Shown in pieces: positions 47,558 to 57,505 of a stretch of DNA of 64,000 nucleotides. A program made the position numbers and the translations under genes. The notes below the pieces were generated by a model. That model made no database searches, had not been told where the DNA came from, and saw nothing but the letters and a program-made list of their open reading frames with translations. The first letter of the stretch is position 1; each line of letters opens with the position of its first letter. Source of the stretch: Lasiosphaeris hirsuta (Eukaryota > Ascomycota > Sordariomycetes > Sordariales > Lasiosphaeriaceae); assembly GCA_030549175.1 (NCBI GenBank), contig JAUKUA010000001.1, forward strand, positions 5,270,001 to 5,334,000, in the 5' to 3' direction.

Positions 47558-48141
47558 ATGACAGACGTGATGGTGCAACCAGTCCAACCACAGGAGGCAT
47601 CCCCCTCCCTTGACCAACCGTTTCAATCAAAATGGGTAGAGCGGTATCGCGGAGTAAGTCGAACTAGGTAGCTAGGATTTAGTGTTCCACAAAATGCTAA
47701 CTCGATATGTCCCGCCAGGCCACAGTCGAAGATCTCGACCCTCCCGCCGCCCTCTCGCTCACACCCTCGGACTTCATCTCGCTTGCCCTCATGTCGGCAT
47801 TTGAGCGCGACTACACGCACCTGACCGTCGTCGATAGCGCCACACGAGCCCTCCTAGGCTACATTGCCATCCCGAAGCTCCAAGCATTGCTCGAGGCGGG
47901 CAAGGTGCGACCCGAAGATGAGGTGCGCACCGCCATGGTCCGCTTCCGCCGCCGCGCCAACAAGTACCGCGTCATCACCATGAACACGCCGCTCGAGGAG
48001 CTTGAGGCCTTCTTCGCTGGTGCCCATACAGACGGCCAGCATCAGGACTTTGCCGTCATTACCGATGAGCGTCGCCGCTTTGTGCTTGGCGTTGCAACCG
48101 TTGAGGACCTTGAGGAGTTTGTCAAGCGCCGGCCGGCTTAG
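47558..48141 (+). CDS. Small CBS-domain protein
   Basis: Two exons, 47558-47653 and 47719-48141 (GT-AG, phase 0), give 172 residues. The pair of CBS motifs fills nearly the whole chain: T-P-S-D-F-I-S-L-A, then H-L-T-V-V-D-S-A-T-R-A-L-L-G-Y-I-A-I-P-K-L for the first, and T-P-L-E-E-L-E, then F-A-V-I-T-D-E-R-R-R-F-V-L-G-V-A-T-V-E-D-L for the second. CBS pairs bind adenosyl ligands and act as energy sensors. A stand-alone pair of this size is widespread in filamentous fungi, function undefined. Without the first exon the frame would start at a weaker internal ATG (47707); the splice-joined start adds W-V-E-R-Y-R, a common lead-in to CBS proteins. Confidence 0.85.
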
Positions 48142-48657
48142 GTGGATGGGGCGCGTCAAATCGCGGGATCGGTTCATGTCGGGTGACGGCTCATGGGGGA
48201 CCTGTTTCGGAGGGCTACAAAAGCGGGAGGATGGATATCACATCAGTTGGCGTTTGCAGGGCTGGCGGCAATTGACGTCTTTTAAATAGCCATCCAGAGC
48301 GGTTGGCAGGGGCATTTCAACATGGGAAAAGGGAAACCGACATACGACGGGTGGATGAACGGACATAAATACCCTCAGACACGCGGGGGCTCAGATTCCC
48401 CTCGGAGCTCCCAAGAGCTCACGCTTCAGCGCTTCTTCCACAGGCCTTATAAATTGGCTAGGAGGAAGGAGGGCTCAGAGTGTTGGGACGGCATCAGGGC
48501 AGATGCGTCAAATCAGAAAAAATACACCTCTGATCACATATGCTAATAACGAGACACTATTCAAGAAAAAAATGAATAACATGTCCATTTTTGGGAACGT
48601 GACCCATGGGAAAGCCGGGACGCGCCGCGCGAACGTTGCTTGTTGATTAATCTCCTA
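48142..48657. other. Convergent intergenic region
   Basis: 3' flanks of the CBS gene and the lipocalin-sized gene. Nothing else is supported. Confidence 0.6.
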
Positions 48658-49340
48658 TCACCCCTCAACCTCAGCTCTCTCTACAACGTAGTCATAAACG
48701 AGCTCCAGCTCAACCCGCTCGGTGCCCTTGGCGACAACAATGTGGCGTACGTGCTTGCGCTCGCCCTCGACGAGCTGGAACCCCCAAATCTGCGTAGCCG
48801 TCCAGCCATTGTCGATGCTCTCGACATGGCTCAGCACGTGGGTCTCGCCGTTGGGACCACCCTTCTCCTCCTCGGTCTCGAGCCAGCCCTTGGACAGCCA
48901 GGGATCCTCGACCTCGGCGGCGCTGATCCACTTAGACTGGCCGCGCACCGAGCCGAAGAGCCAATCCGAGTGCTCCCGGAAGGTAAAATCGAGGCACCGC
49001 TTCTCGGTCGAACCCTTGAGCCCGCCTGTGCCCGTCTGCTCAATCTCGATGTGCGAAACCTCGGGCCCCGAAGGATCCGCCGGCGGCGAAGGCGGCGCCG
49101 TGTAGTGCTTGACCACCAGGGTGAGGGTCGCCATGCCGACGGCCTTGCGCGTCAGCCAACCAATGCCCTGGAGCGCGAGGCTGGGCTCGACGCTGCCGGA
49201 CTGGGACTTGTTCTAGACGAGAGAGGGTGTGTTAGTCCAAATCCTACACGGTTGTTACAATGGCCCGAGAAAGAAAAGCAACATACCATGACCCATGTGC
49301 CGCTGAGGTCACTGATGTTCTTAGATTGCGGGGCAGCCAT
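48658..49340 (-). CDS. Conserved lipocalin-sized protein
   Basis: Exons 49340-49287 and 49212-48658 (GT-AG, phase 0) encode 202 residues. The N-terminus I-S-D-L-S-G-T-W-V-M-N-K-S is the G-x-W start typical of calycin/lipocalin-like barrels, and the rest alternates short polar and hydrophobic stretches as expected for beta strands (V-S-H-I-E-I-E-Q-T; R-C-L-D-F-T-F-R-E-H; G-W-T-A-T-Q-I-W-G-F-Q). I believe similar proteins are common in ascomycetes without a defined role; a small hydrophobic-ligand binder is inferred only from this pattern. No signal peptide or membrane segment is seen. Confidence 0.82.
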
Positions 49341-50786
49341 GGTATGCAGTTTGGGGGGTGTAGCGGGGTAAATTGGATGGGAGTTGGAGAACCTCAGAAT
49401 TTGATGTAATAAGGTGGGAATGTAATGTCGCAAGGGTTGATTCTGTGAAGCGCAAAACAGTCCAGACAAATTCAATCACGGGAATCAATGGGTCCATCCA
49501 TTCGTCTTATGTATCCCCTTCCCCGCCCTCGGTCGCCGCCTCGCCTTGCGGAGCTGGTGGGGGGTTCTTGCTACGGAGCTCTATCACCTGAAAATGGCTT
49601 GCGAAGCAGTCGCGCTCAGCGGCTCGGCCGAGGTATGTTTTCTGCCTCCCGCGACCTGGGTTTCTAATTTCACAGTCCCTCCACCTACAGCACAGGCAGG
49701 GAAGGAGATACCAGTGCTGCTAAGATTAACCTCCGAGCCGGTAATGGAAGGCGTGGCCGTAGATGGTGTCACTTTAGCCAGGGATGTGGTTACCGTGCGT
49801 AACTGCTTCCAGCTGAGGCAGCTGAAGACCCGCCGGCGCCGGACCCGAGTTTGTATCACAAGAGGAAAAACATGGACGACCTCTTCGACGCCCAGTACGG
49901 CCCCGCCTTGCTGGGTGCACAGGGGCTTCATCTCAGCCGACGACATGTTTGCGACAGTTCAAGAGCGGGCTTATGCAGGTGAAATTCCACTCTGTCTCCA
50001 TCATCAGCGATATAGAGCTGATGTCAAGAAAGTCGAGAATTGAAGCCCACCTGCAACCGTTTCGTTTTGGAGGAATGGCGCATTTCCCTGGTTGCGGGGA
50101 AACGGGGCATGGGTGTCTTGATGCCTATGAGCTCTCCTGGACGATTGCCGCAACGTGGGTTTCCCCCCTCTTCACCACTCAGAATATTTTCGCTCACCCT
50201 GATTGTCCGGGTTACTCGCACATTGATAATGACATCTAAGGTGACCACGTCACTATACTAATGATACGTAAACAGGCAAAGCATTGGCATCTATCCAAAG
50301 CAGCCCCGATCCCGAGCCCTCCTACCTGACAGCTCCAGGACGATACTACATAAGGATGAATGCGGGTAGGCGGTCCAAGGTGAAAGAAAGCCATGTCAAC
50401 ACAACTATTCTCTTTTCCCCGAGGCTCCATGTGACTTTAAGGGGTTCCCCGTAAGCATTGGTAGCGTAGGCAAAATACAGACATAAGTGGGTGTAGTGTT
50501 TGAGCTCTTGCCACAATCCTTTTCCTTCCAAAATGTATTCTTTTATTTTGTTCATCTTTTCCCACCACATTATCTACCGGCCGCACCTAACGAGAACGCT
50601 GGATGGCACTCGCCCTAAGAAGGATATCCTAATAGTACATATATCAACCCATTTCCCACCCGCTGACGGAAATTTCCCGTCTCCTCACAGCGTGTAGCCT
50701 TGCCCCCTTTTCGTTTGCCCCGCATGTAAACATTGGCTACCAAGAGCCCCCTCGTTACGTTTATCCCGAACAACCCTCGAGCTAGT
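49341..50786. other. Intergenic
   Basis: A 150-codon reading frame starting at 49594 (plus) has splice-like sites inside but no consistent spliced reading; I do not call it. Other frames are short. Confidence 0.5.
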
Positions 50787-52126
50787 TCAAGGCCACCATT
50801 TCATCCTCCTATAACTTTCAATGACTTCCTCAATCAACTCCCTTGAGATCTTTGGCCTCTCGTAGTCAAACCCCACCACTTCCTCTAATCTTGAACCATC
50901 CATGCTCAGGTCCGTATCTTTGAGCAGCTCCTTCTCCATAAACGGCGTCAGCGGCCCTGGCCTCGTGATCCCAGCATCCGCCAGTAGCTCAGACCACGGT
51001 CCTAGCAGCTCGTCATTGACATCATCGACCACGCTGTCGAGATTTAGCTTGGCGAATGTGCTGATCAGCTGCCCCTGGAAGCCTGTCTCGATGCCGAAAA
51101 TTTGGCCAATGATATCGGCGATGGTGCCCTGAGCGGTCGCACCCTTGTCTACCACATTGAAGGTTGGCACCTTGCCCATCGTCTTGTCATCCCATTTGGG
51201 ACGCCCTGAGACGTACCAGCTAACGATAGCCCAAAGGGCACGCGTCACATCGTCAATATGCACCGTGTTGGTGCGCAGATCCTTCGTCCATAGCCACTTC
51301 ATTTCAGACTCCAGCGCCTTGTAGACGCGCGCCATGGATAGGGCCGTGGCGACCCATTGAGACGCGTATGGCCCGTATACGTGTGCGAGGCGGACAATGA
51401 TGAGGTTCAAACTAGATTTGTCAGAGTACTACACCCAAGGGTTTGGATGGCGGCGGGCAACTTACCCCTCTATCTTAGCCAGCTCCTCCTCCGCTTGTAA
51501 CTTGAAAACGGCAATTTTGCTCCAGGGCTTGAGCTTATCCTGCTCCTTGCTGGGCGACGAGTCGGGCTTGTAGACCATGCCCGTGCTTAGTTCGACAAAG
51601 CACTTGATGCCTCGTTTGGCAGCCTCCCGGCCCAGGGCCAGCGACAGGCCAAGTGAGCGCACCTTATACACCTCATCCTCCTGCGAGTAGAGCGTCTCGC
51701 CGCCGCAATTGAAGACGTAGTCCCACTCCTTACCGTCGGGTCGGTCAAATATCCGTGCTAGGGCCTCTGTTCGTGAGCAAAGTGTTAGTTTTCAGTGCTA
51801 AGTGGTAATTGGAAAGAGGCTAAGAAAAGAGGTCATAGCGAGCTCCTCCTCCCCCATGGGGTAAAGGGAGGGAACGAGCGTTATAGGACGGGATATGTTC
51901 AATAGGAACGGGGAATTTGCATACGCTCTCTGCTGGCATCCGCCTGCATGAACTTGGGGCCCGCGCATGCCTCTTCGAACTCGGGCGCCAGCCACGCCAG
52001 CTGGGGGAGGACCTTGTCGACGATGCGCACCTCGGACGCGAGTTCGTTCTGGTGGATATAAAGTGCTAGGAAGCGGCCAATGTACCCGAGACCGCCGATG
52101 ATGACCACCGACGGTTTCTCCGCCAT
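50787..52126 (-). CDS. NAD-dependent epimerase/dehydratase (extended SDR)
   Basis: Exons 52126-51925, 51766-51466 and 51411-50787 (GT-AG; phases 1 and 2) give 375 residues. The Rossmann start V-V-I-I-G-G-L-G-Y-I-G-R (7-18) matches G-x-x-G-x-x-G of extended short-chain dehydrogenases, followed by an acidic residue (I-V-D-K) that favours NAD. F-V-E-L-S-T-G-M-V-Y-K-P carries the probable Ser and Y-x-x-x-K-related residues, and I-V-R-L-A-H-V-Y-G-P-Y is the typical substrate-side strand. The family includes sugar-nucleotide epimerases and 3-beta-hydroxysteroid dehydrogenases; the substrate cannot be told here. No transmembrane segment is visible. Confidence 0.88.
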
Positions 52127-55100
52127 ATTTCCTTTTCTTTTCTTGCTTCCTCGGCTGTCCTTCTTCTGTAGGCGTGCGCTATGTGTTGCGCGCAGCTGGG
52201 AAGCCCCTTGGTCTTGCTCTGGTGGGCGATGCAACAGTAGGTCTCTAGAACTTGGACTGGCTGAGAACGTGAGGGGCGATGAGGGGGAGGGGAAGACGGG
52301 AGGAGGTCTGTGGGCGCGGGGTCGACGGGGTCGAAATGGGCTGGGCGATGGCGTAAGTAATGTATGGTGAGTGCCCGACGGTGATGGGACCAAAAGTTGA
52401 GGGCGACCTGGAAGTTGGGCAGGCTTTGGGTCCGCACGAGGCTCCGTGTCTCCCGTCGCACCTCGTTGGGAACGTCGAGCTAGGGAGCTTCTGGTGGAGA
52501 GCAGAAAGGGGTCTATGGGTGCCCAGCTTCCAGGTTTGTGCTGGGTGGGCACGGGCAGGCTTCGAAAGGGGCGAGGAGGGGGGGGGCAGCAACCGGTGGA
52601 TAGAGCAAAAGATGATACTCCGTGGGTAGTTGCTCTCCACTCTTCACTCCTGCCAGGCTAGGACTTGGATTTCAACGACAGTGGCGAGAATAGTCAACAA
52701 CAAGCCCATGTGGAAATGAAGAAGTCTCAGAGCCTAGAAGCCTCGTAGCAGGTAATGCTGCCTTATGTACCTTGAACTGTAGACTGCACAGAACCCGACC
52801 AAGACAGCAAGCCAATTTGAAGAGAAAAAAGTCGCCTCATGGAAAGGAGACTCCAGTGGGTCTTTATGCAGACCCAATTCCCGCCATGGGCAGCCACAGT
52901 AGCCCCGAGCTATAAGGTGTAATTAAGTGCTATAATGCAGGGTGCCCTGGGGGGAGCTTGTATGTACTGGCGGGTGCATTCGTAGCTCTTGAGGCAGGCG
53001 CAGCTGCGTACCTGCCACCATGAATTCACGAATTGTCAAGGATCTGTTGGTCCCATGGCTGTCCTGTTCTGGCCGCTGATCTGATCTTCAGCTCCAGCCG
53101 TTCCCGTTTCTTGAATCGACGCCAGGCCAAATATGTCGGCCGACCTTTGGAGCACTTGAACAACACCTTCCTGTCTCTCCTTTCGGCCGCACGGCCGGTC
53201 CGCATTGTCACGGCATTGCTTTTGCAAACGAGGGAAGGTCACAGCGTGGAAAAGGAAATACTCCCAAGCCCCATTGCACACCGACTGCCGCCTAGGAGCT
53301 TCAAGATGCAATGTAGAGGTTTTCCAGGTTGAGTACGGCTCACAAAACGCACTCAGCCTTGTGTCGTTGATGGTAGACTTGGATCTAGGATGGATTATTG
53401 CCGGCTATACATGACACAAAGGACATCTGCCGTACGACACAACACCAAGAGCCTCCGAAACATTCATCTCACTGTCTTCAATGTCTCACTACCTCATCCA
53501 ACATCAAGCAGGCGGGATCCACTATAGTAGCGAGCAAAGCAGAGATTATGCATGACAAACGCCAACCGAGGAGCCACAGAGAGTTGCAAAGGGTCGCGAA
53601 AGGGATGCAGTATGCGCCGCCCTAATTACCATCTGCCACCGTCTCAGTAGAGATCATCCACCAGCAGGAGTACCGGCAAGACCACCACAGTCCTACGAAG
53701 CAAGAGAGCAAAGCAGCAGCTGGAGATGCGCATACAAATTATTTGATCAAGTTGCAGGAGCGAGGTCTGTGTGCACATACGTGCGCGCATGCATATGTCA
53801 CCTACCCATGATAGTCAAAGCAGAGTTGGCCCCATAGTTAATTGCTTCCAGGTCAGCCCTGAACCGCCCCGTCGCTTTGAACCACCCTTCTTGGGCTCGG
53901 TCCGGATTCCAACCAGCAGTATGGAACAGGCGGGACGGGCTTTCTCTCTCACTGCAGAGCCGCCGAGCCGTCGCCGACGAACTTGCTGACTTCTGATACC
54001 GAAATCAATCACAAAACGCACATTTCGGTAACGTACACTGATTCTGCCATCCACCATTCTCAAGTTACAGGCGAGAAGGAACGCAGCGCGCTGACTGACC
54101 TCCTTGTCAGGGTCAGCATGCCGCCAAGAGCTTTCCCGCTCAGGGGCTGGCTACCCCTCCAGCCCGCATCAGCCGGGAATGCCCTTGACAAGTTGCCCTT
54201 CTGGAAGTGTTCTTTGGGGACCCGTCCTGGGAGACGGCCTAGATCGGCGGCAAATGCATTTGAATCTGATCTTCTCGGCCATGGAACACTTTGTATGTGC
54301 CAATAGTTCCCCAATAGCATTATCAACACCTTCCTCATGGAGATAGAGGAAAGCGTAGTACAGCGTCAAATGGGCACGGTTGACGCGCGAGTTGAAGCTG
54401 AAGTCCCCTAAGGACGAACTACGATTAGATCGGTCCCAACAAACAACCGATCGATCGGGGTTGCTCTCGCAGCATGCATCACAGCCATGTTCTAACGTTC
54501 CGGGGACTGCAGAGCCCAAACGCCTCCAGCGCTTGTCCAGATCTCTCTTTGTGCAGCGAACTGGCACTGGGTGCGCCTGCAGCAAGTAATCATCGAGCCC
54601 TTCAATCTGCCAGGAATACGACGATACGGAAAGCCATTCACAGAGTCCAATGATCTCATTTCCCTAGATTCAGCCGACAGCCCTTGTCATGATTTTTCTT
54701 GATTATGAATTGAAGCACTCAGCAAAAGAAAGCCCCTTTAACAGCCACCCCTTTCAGCTTGGATCCTCATCCCAGTGTTGAGCAGGACGGGAGGCCGGGG
54801 GAGGTGAGGCGTCTTGTCCGCTCCATGACAAGGTACTGTTATTATGCCCAAGTCTGTTACTCGATGGCAGGGGCGTGAAGGAAAGCATGGCTTCACTCTC
54901 TCTTGAAAAGCAAACAAGCGCCATGGAATCTTCCCAGTATCGGCCGCAAGGCTCGGCGAGTCCTGCGGGGTTTCATGGTGGTTATAGTTCCTTTTTATTA
55001 ATTCTTTTCCGGCACCTAGGATTGGTGAGATCATGAATGTCTCAGGCATCCCACCATCAGCTCAAACTCACCATGCCCCACCCAGTTTTCGTGACGCCAT

Positions 55101-55486
55101 CGTGGTCAAGCAACTACGACAATATATACCGCGTCAAGTCGATTGGCCCCCAGATGGGTGTCATTTTTGTTTACCAAGGGGGACTATCGAACCCGAGAGC
55201 ATTTCAGTGATGAGGATGACGTGAACTAGCAAATACACCAGTCCGGATCAGAATCAATACAAGGTACGGTGTAGGTAGTTTTTTATTTCTTGCCCATCGA
55301 CGTACGGCTGTTTTTCGTCAGCTCATGACGTTGTTGAGTTTACCTACCTCATGATTTAGCAACATACTGTATGGATAGATCCGAAGCTTTGCAGATGGCT
55401 CCTTGGCACCCTGGATCTGCAAATAAAGACACGGAAGGAGACAAATGACTATCGCTTGGGATGTTTCCACGGAGATGAAGATATAA
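52127..55486. other. 3.4 kb without a supported gene
   Basis: Long overlapping frames right after 52127 (for example 52245-52640) are GC-rich leader sequence of the SDR gene rather than genes. The rest holds only short frames; one at 54169-54585 (minus, 138 codons) has Cys-rich stretches but no supportable start or family. Confidence 0.5.
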
Positions 55487-55877
55487 TCACTGAGGTCCAC
55501 TGCAGATGCAAGTCATCTGTCCACGGCCAACCCCCCCATCATCTGCCGCACGATCTTCCCGCTTCAGGTGGCGCACCCCATATTCCCACCCGTTCTCCCC
55601 ATTCTCTTTAAACAATCCCACTTCTTTCAGCAAGGAAGGCACCTTCTCAGATTGACTACAGACAGCTGGTCGACTGTGATGGGCTGTCACAGCAGAGGGT
55701 AGTTCAGCGGCCTGCACTCACGGCCTTGGGCTTGAGAACCTCCCCTTACCGCATATGTCGTTTCCCTGAGACCGTCATCTCGTCGTAATATTTCATCATG
55801 GCAGTGTTTGCAGAAAAGCGCCTCAGAACTCTGAATACGTCGCTAAGGCATTCATCACACAAACCCCTGCACAACAT
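55487..55877 (-). CDS. Candidate small Cys-rich protein (one frameshift as read)
   Basis: Exon 1 would run 55877-55750 and exon 2 55711-55487, joined by a GT-AG intron (GTAAGG...GTGCAG). Exon 1 starts M-L-C-R-G-L-C-D-E-C-L-S-D-V-F-R-V-L-R-R-F and breaks at a T4 run near 55822. Shifting one base continues F-C-K-H-C-H-D-E-I-L-R-R-D-D-G-L-R-E-T-T-Y-A and then splices in phase 0 to a 74-residue exon ending C-I-C-S-G-P-Q-stop. With one base added the exon lengths fit exactly, giving 117 residues. C-x-x-C pairs (C-D-E-C, C-K-H-C) suggest a zinc-binding fold. I recognise no family. Confidence 0.4.
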
Positions 55878-55899
55878 CACTCAGCCTGGATCACTCGCT

Positions 55900-55912
55900 C
55901 CCCCCCCCCCCC
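55900..55912 (+). repeat. Poly-C run (13)
   Basis: An uninterrupted C run between the candidate small gene and CAP2. It is length-unstable in sequencing. Confidence 0.85.
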
Positions 55913-56015
55913 AAAATCCACACGATCCACGACCAGTGTATGTAAAATGCTAGCAGATCAACAAGCCTAGAATTTCCTTTTTCCTCTCTTGGTTCATCTG
56001 GCTCTCCTCGTCTCC

Positions 56016-57088
56016 TCACCTCCGCATGCTTCCTATGATCTCCCTCTGCGTTTCCCTCTCGCGCTGGCCCTCGCTGAGACTGCCAACGCTACGCAAGTCA
56101 CCGACAACGTCTTTGGCTTTCCCAAAGTAGACCTCCTGCAGCAGGTTGCGCATCTTGAGCTCCATGTCCTCGACGAGGCGCCCAATGTTGGCAATGTGGC
56201 TCTCGTCACTCTCAACAGGTAGGTCTGTGTCAACCTGACGTGTCATATTGCCGCTGAGGTCGAGCTCGCCGAGCGAGGCGCCCTTGGTCGCGAGGCTTAG
56301 GATGACGGTCGAGGTCAGCCTGTAGTTGGAGGTACGGCCACGCTCGCTCGCCTCAAACACGTGGATCGAGTCCCAGACGCCCTGGCTGTTTCCGCCTTGG
56401 GGAGAGGCTGTATGTTGTGTCAGCACTGCTTGGCGAGATGTCGGTATGGGGGCCGTGAGGAATATGATGAGGGGCGAGGTGGCAGGAGGATTGGATCGGC
56501 AGCCATTCAGCTACTCTAGCCAATATTGTAGGAAAAAAAGATACTCGCACTTCTTTAGCAGCACAACCCCGGCAAATCCATCGTCCAGGTTCCAGAAATA
56601 GACGGATGACACACCACCCTCATAGTAGAGCTCGCGATAGACGTCAAAAGCCTCGTTGGCCTTGATCTCCATCTTGCGAACACGCTCGCCAGGGACGGCG
56701 CCCTCGCCGGCCCCCTCGTTGCTGCCACCGGCGCCCACGCCCCCTACACCGCCCTCGTCCAGGGGCGGGTCAAATTGGTTGCTCCATGGTGAGCGGTAGC
56801 TGTCGCCATCACGGTTGTAGTCGCATAGCAGATAGTCACGCCCTGTCTGCTTACAGCGCCGGACGGCCAGCGGCTGGTCGACCGACGACAGCAGGTCTTC
56901 AGTCAGGTCGGGGGCGAGGGTGATGAGGCTGTTGAGGTGTTCGGCCGTGTGCTTGGGGTTGAGACGGCGTAGGAGGTCGCTGGGTAGGATGTGGGGCAAG
57001 GGAGCCCCTTCAGTTAGCTTGGGCCCTGACGGGTGAGAGGGAGGGAGAGGATAACCTACAGCGCCGAATCAAATGGGTCGACAGACAT
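56016..57088 (-). CDS. CAP2: F-actin capping protein beta subunit
   Basis: Exons 57088-57060, 56979-56549 and 56407-56016 give 283 residues, close to yeast Cap2. With the alpha subunit it caps actin barbed ends in cortical patches. Conserved stretches are clear: D-L-L-R-R-L-N-P-K (11-19), [35 protein letters not shown] and the actin-binding tail [19 protein letters not shown] Gly-rich insert (about 85-110) precedes [10 protein letters not shown]. The second intron (56548-56408) needs a phase-1 donor; the only fit is GC (T/GCGAGT), giving K-K-S-S-P-Q-G-G. The nearby GT donor leaves the wrong phase, unless a G is missing from the sequence. The 57089-57505 spacer is a shared promoter with ALG12. 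Confidence 0.93.
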
Positions 57089-57505
57089 CTTTGCAGTTTT
57101 GGTGTTGAGAGCTACTAGGTTGATTTAGATTGATGCGCCAGGACAGTTCAGACGCGTGGGTGTTGGGCTTCAGAAATGCCAAATGCCAAACGCCAAACCG
57201 CCACTTCAAAGCATGGCGGGGTTCAAGCTGGCGTTTTGATGGAGTGCCCAGGTGCCAGGGGGGCTCGTGCACTGCACGGCCGGGGTGCTGCAGCAACTAA
57301 GGTCTAGGATTCTCACCTAGTACCGTTGTGCCACAGGTGTCATATGCTGATGATAACCCTGCTCCTTCTTTTGCACAATCTCTCACGCAATACTTCAATG
57401 GCCCCCATGAGGATGGAAAGGATCTGATATTATTCGTCTTCTTTTTCTTCCAGCGAGCTGCATCGTGTTCTGGCACTTTGACCAAGGACGGCTCCATCGC
57501 GCATC
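57089..57505. promoter_or_regulatory. Shared divergent promoter region CAP2 / ALG12
   Basis: Start codons lie 417 bp apart, on opposite strands. No gene fits between them. The region contains a short tandem-like AAATGCCAAACGCCAAAC stretch around 57180. Specific factor sites cannot be assigned. Confidence 0.5.

Noticed and set aside
49594..50043. 150-codon frame with internal splice-like sites
   Set aside because: Splicing at the visible GTATGT/CACAG sites leads to early stops, and the unspliced protein has no recognisable features.
52245..52640. Long overlapping frames in the SDR leader
   Set aside because: GC-rich 5' region of the SDR gene is open in several frames at once; no splice link to conserved sequence.
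54169..54585. 138-codon minus-strand frame with several Cys
   Set aside because: No good start context, no family pattern, and no matching neighbouring exon.
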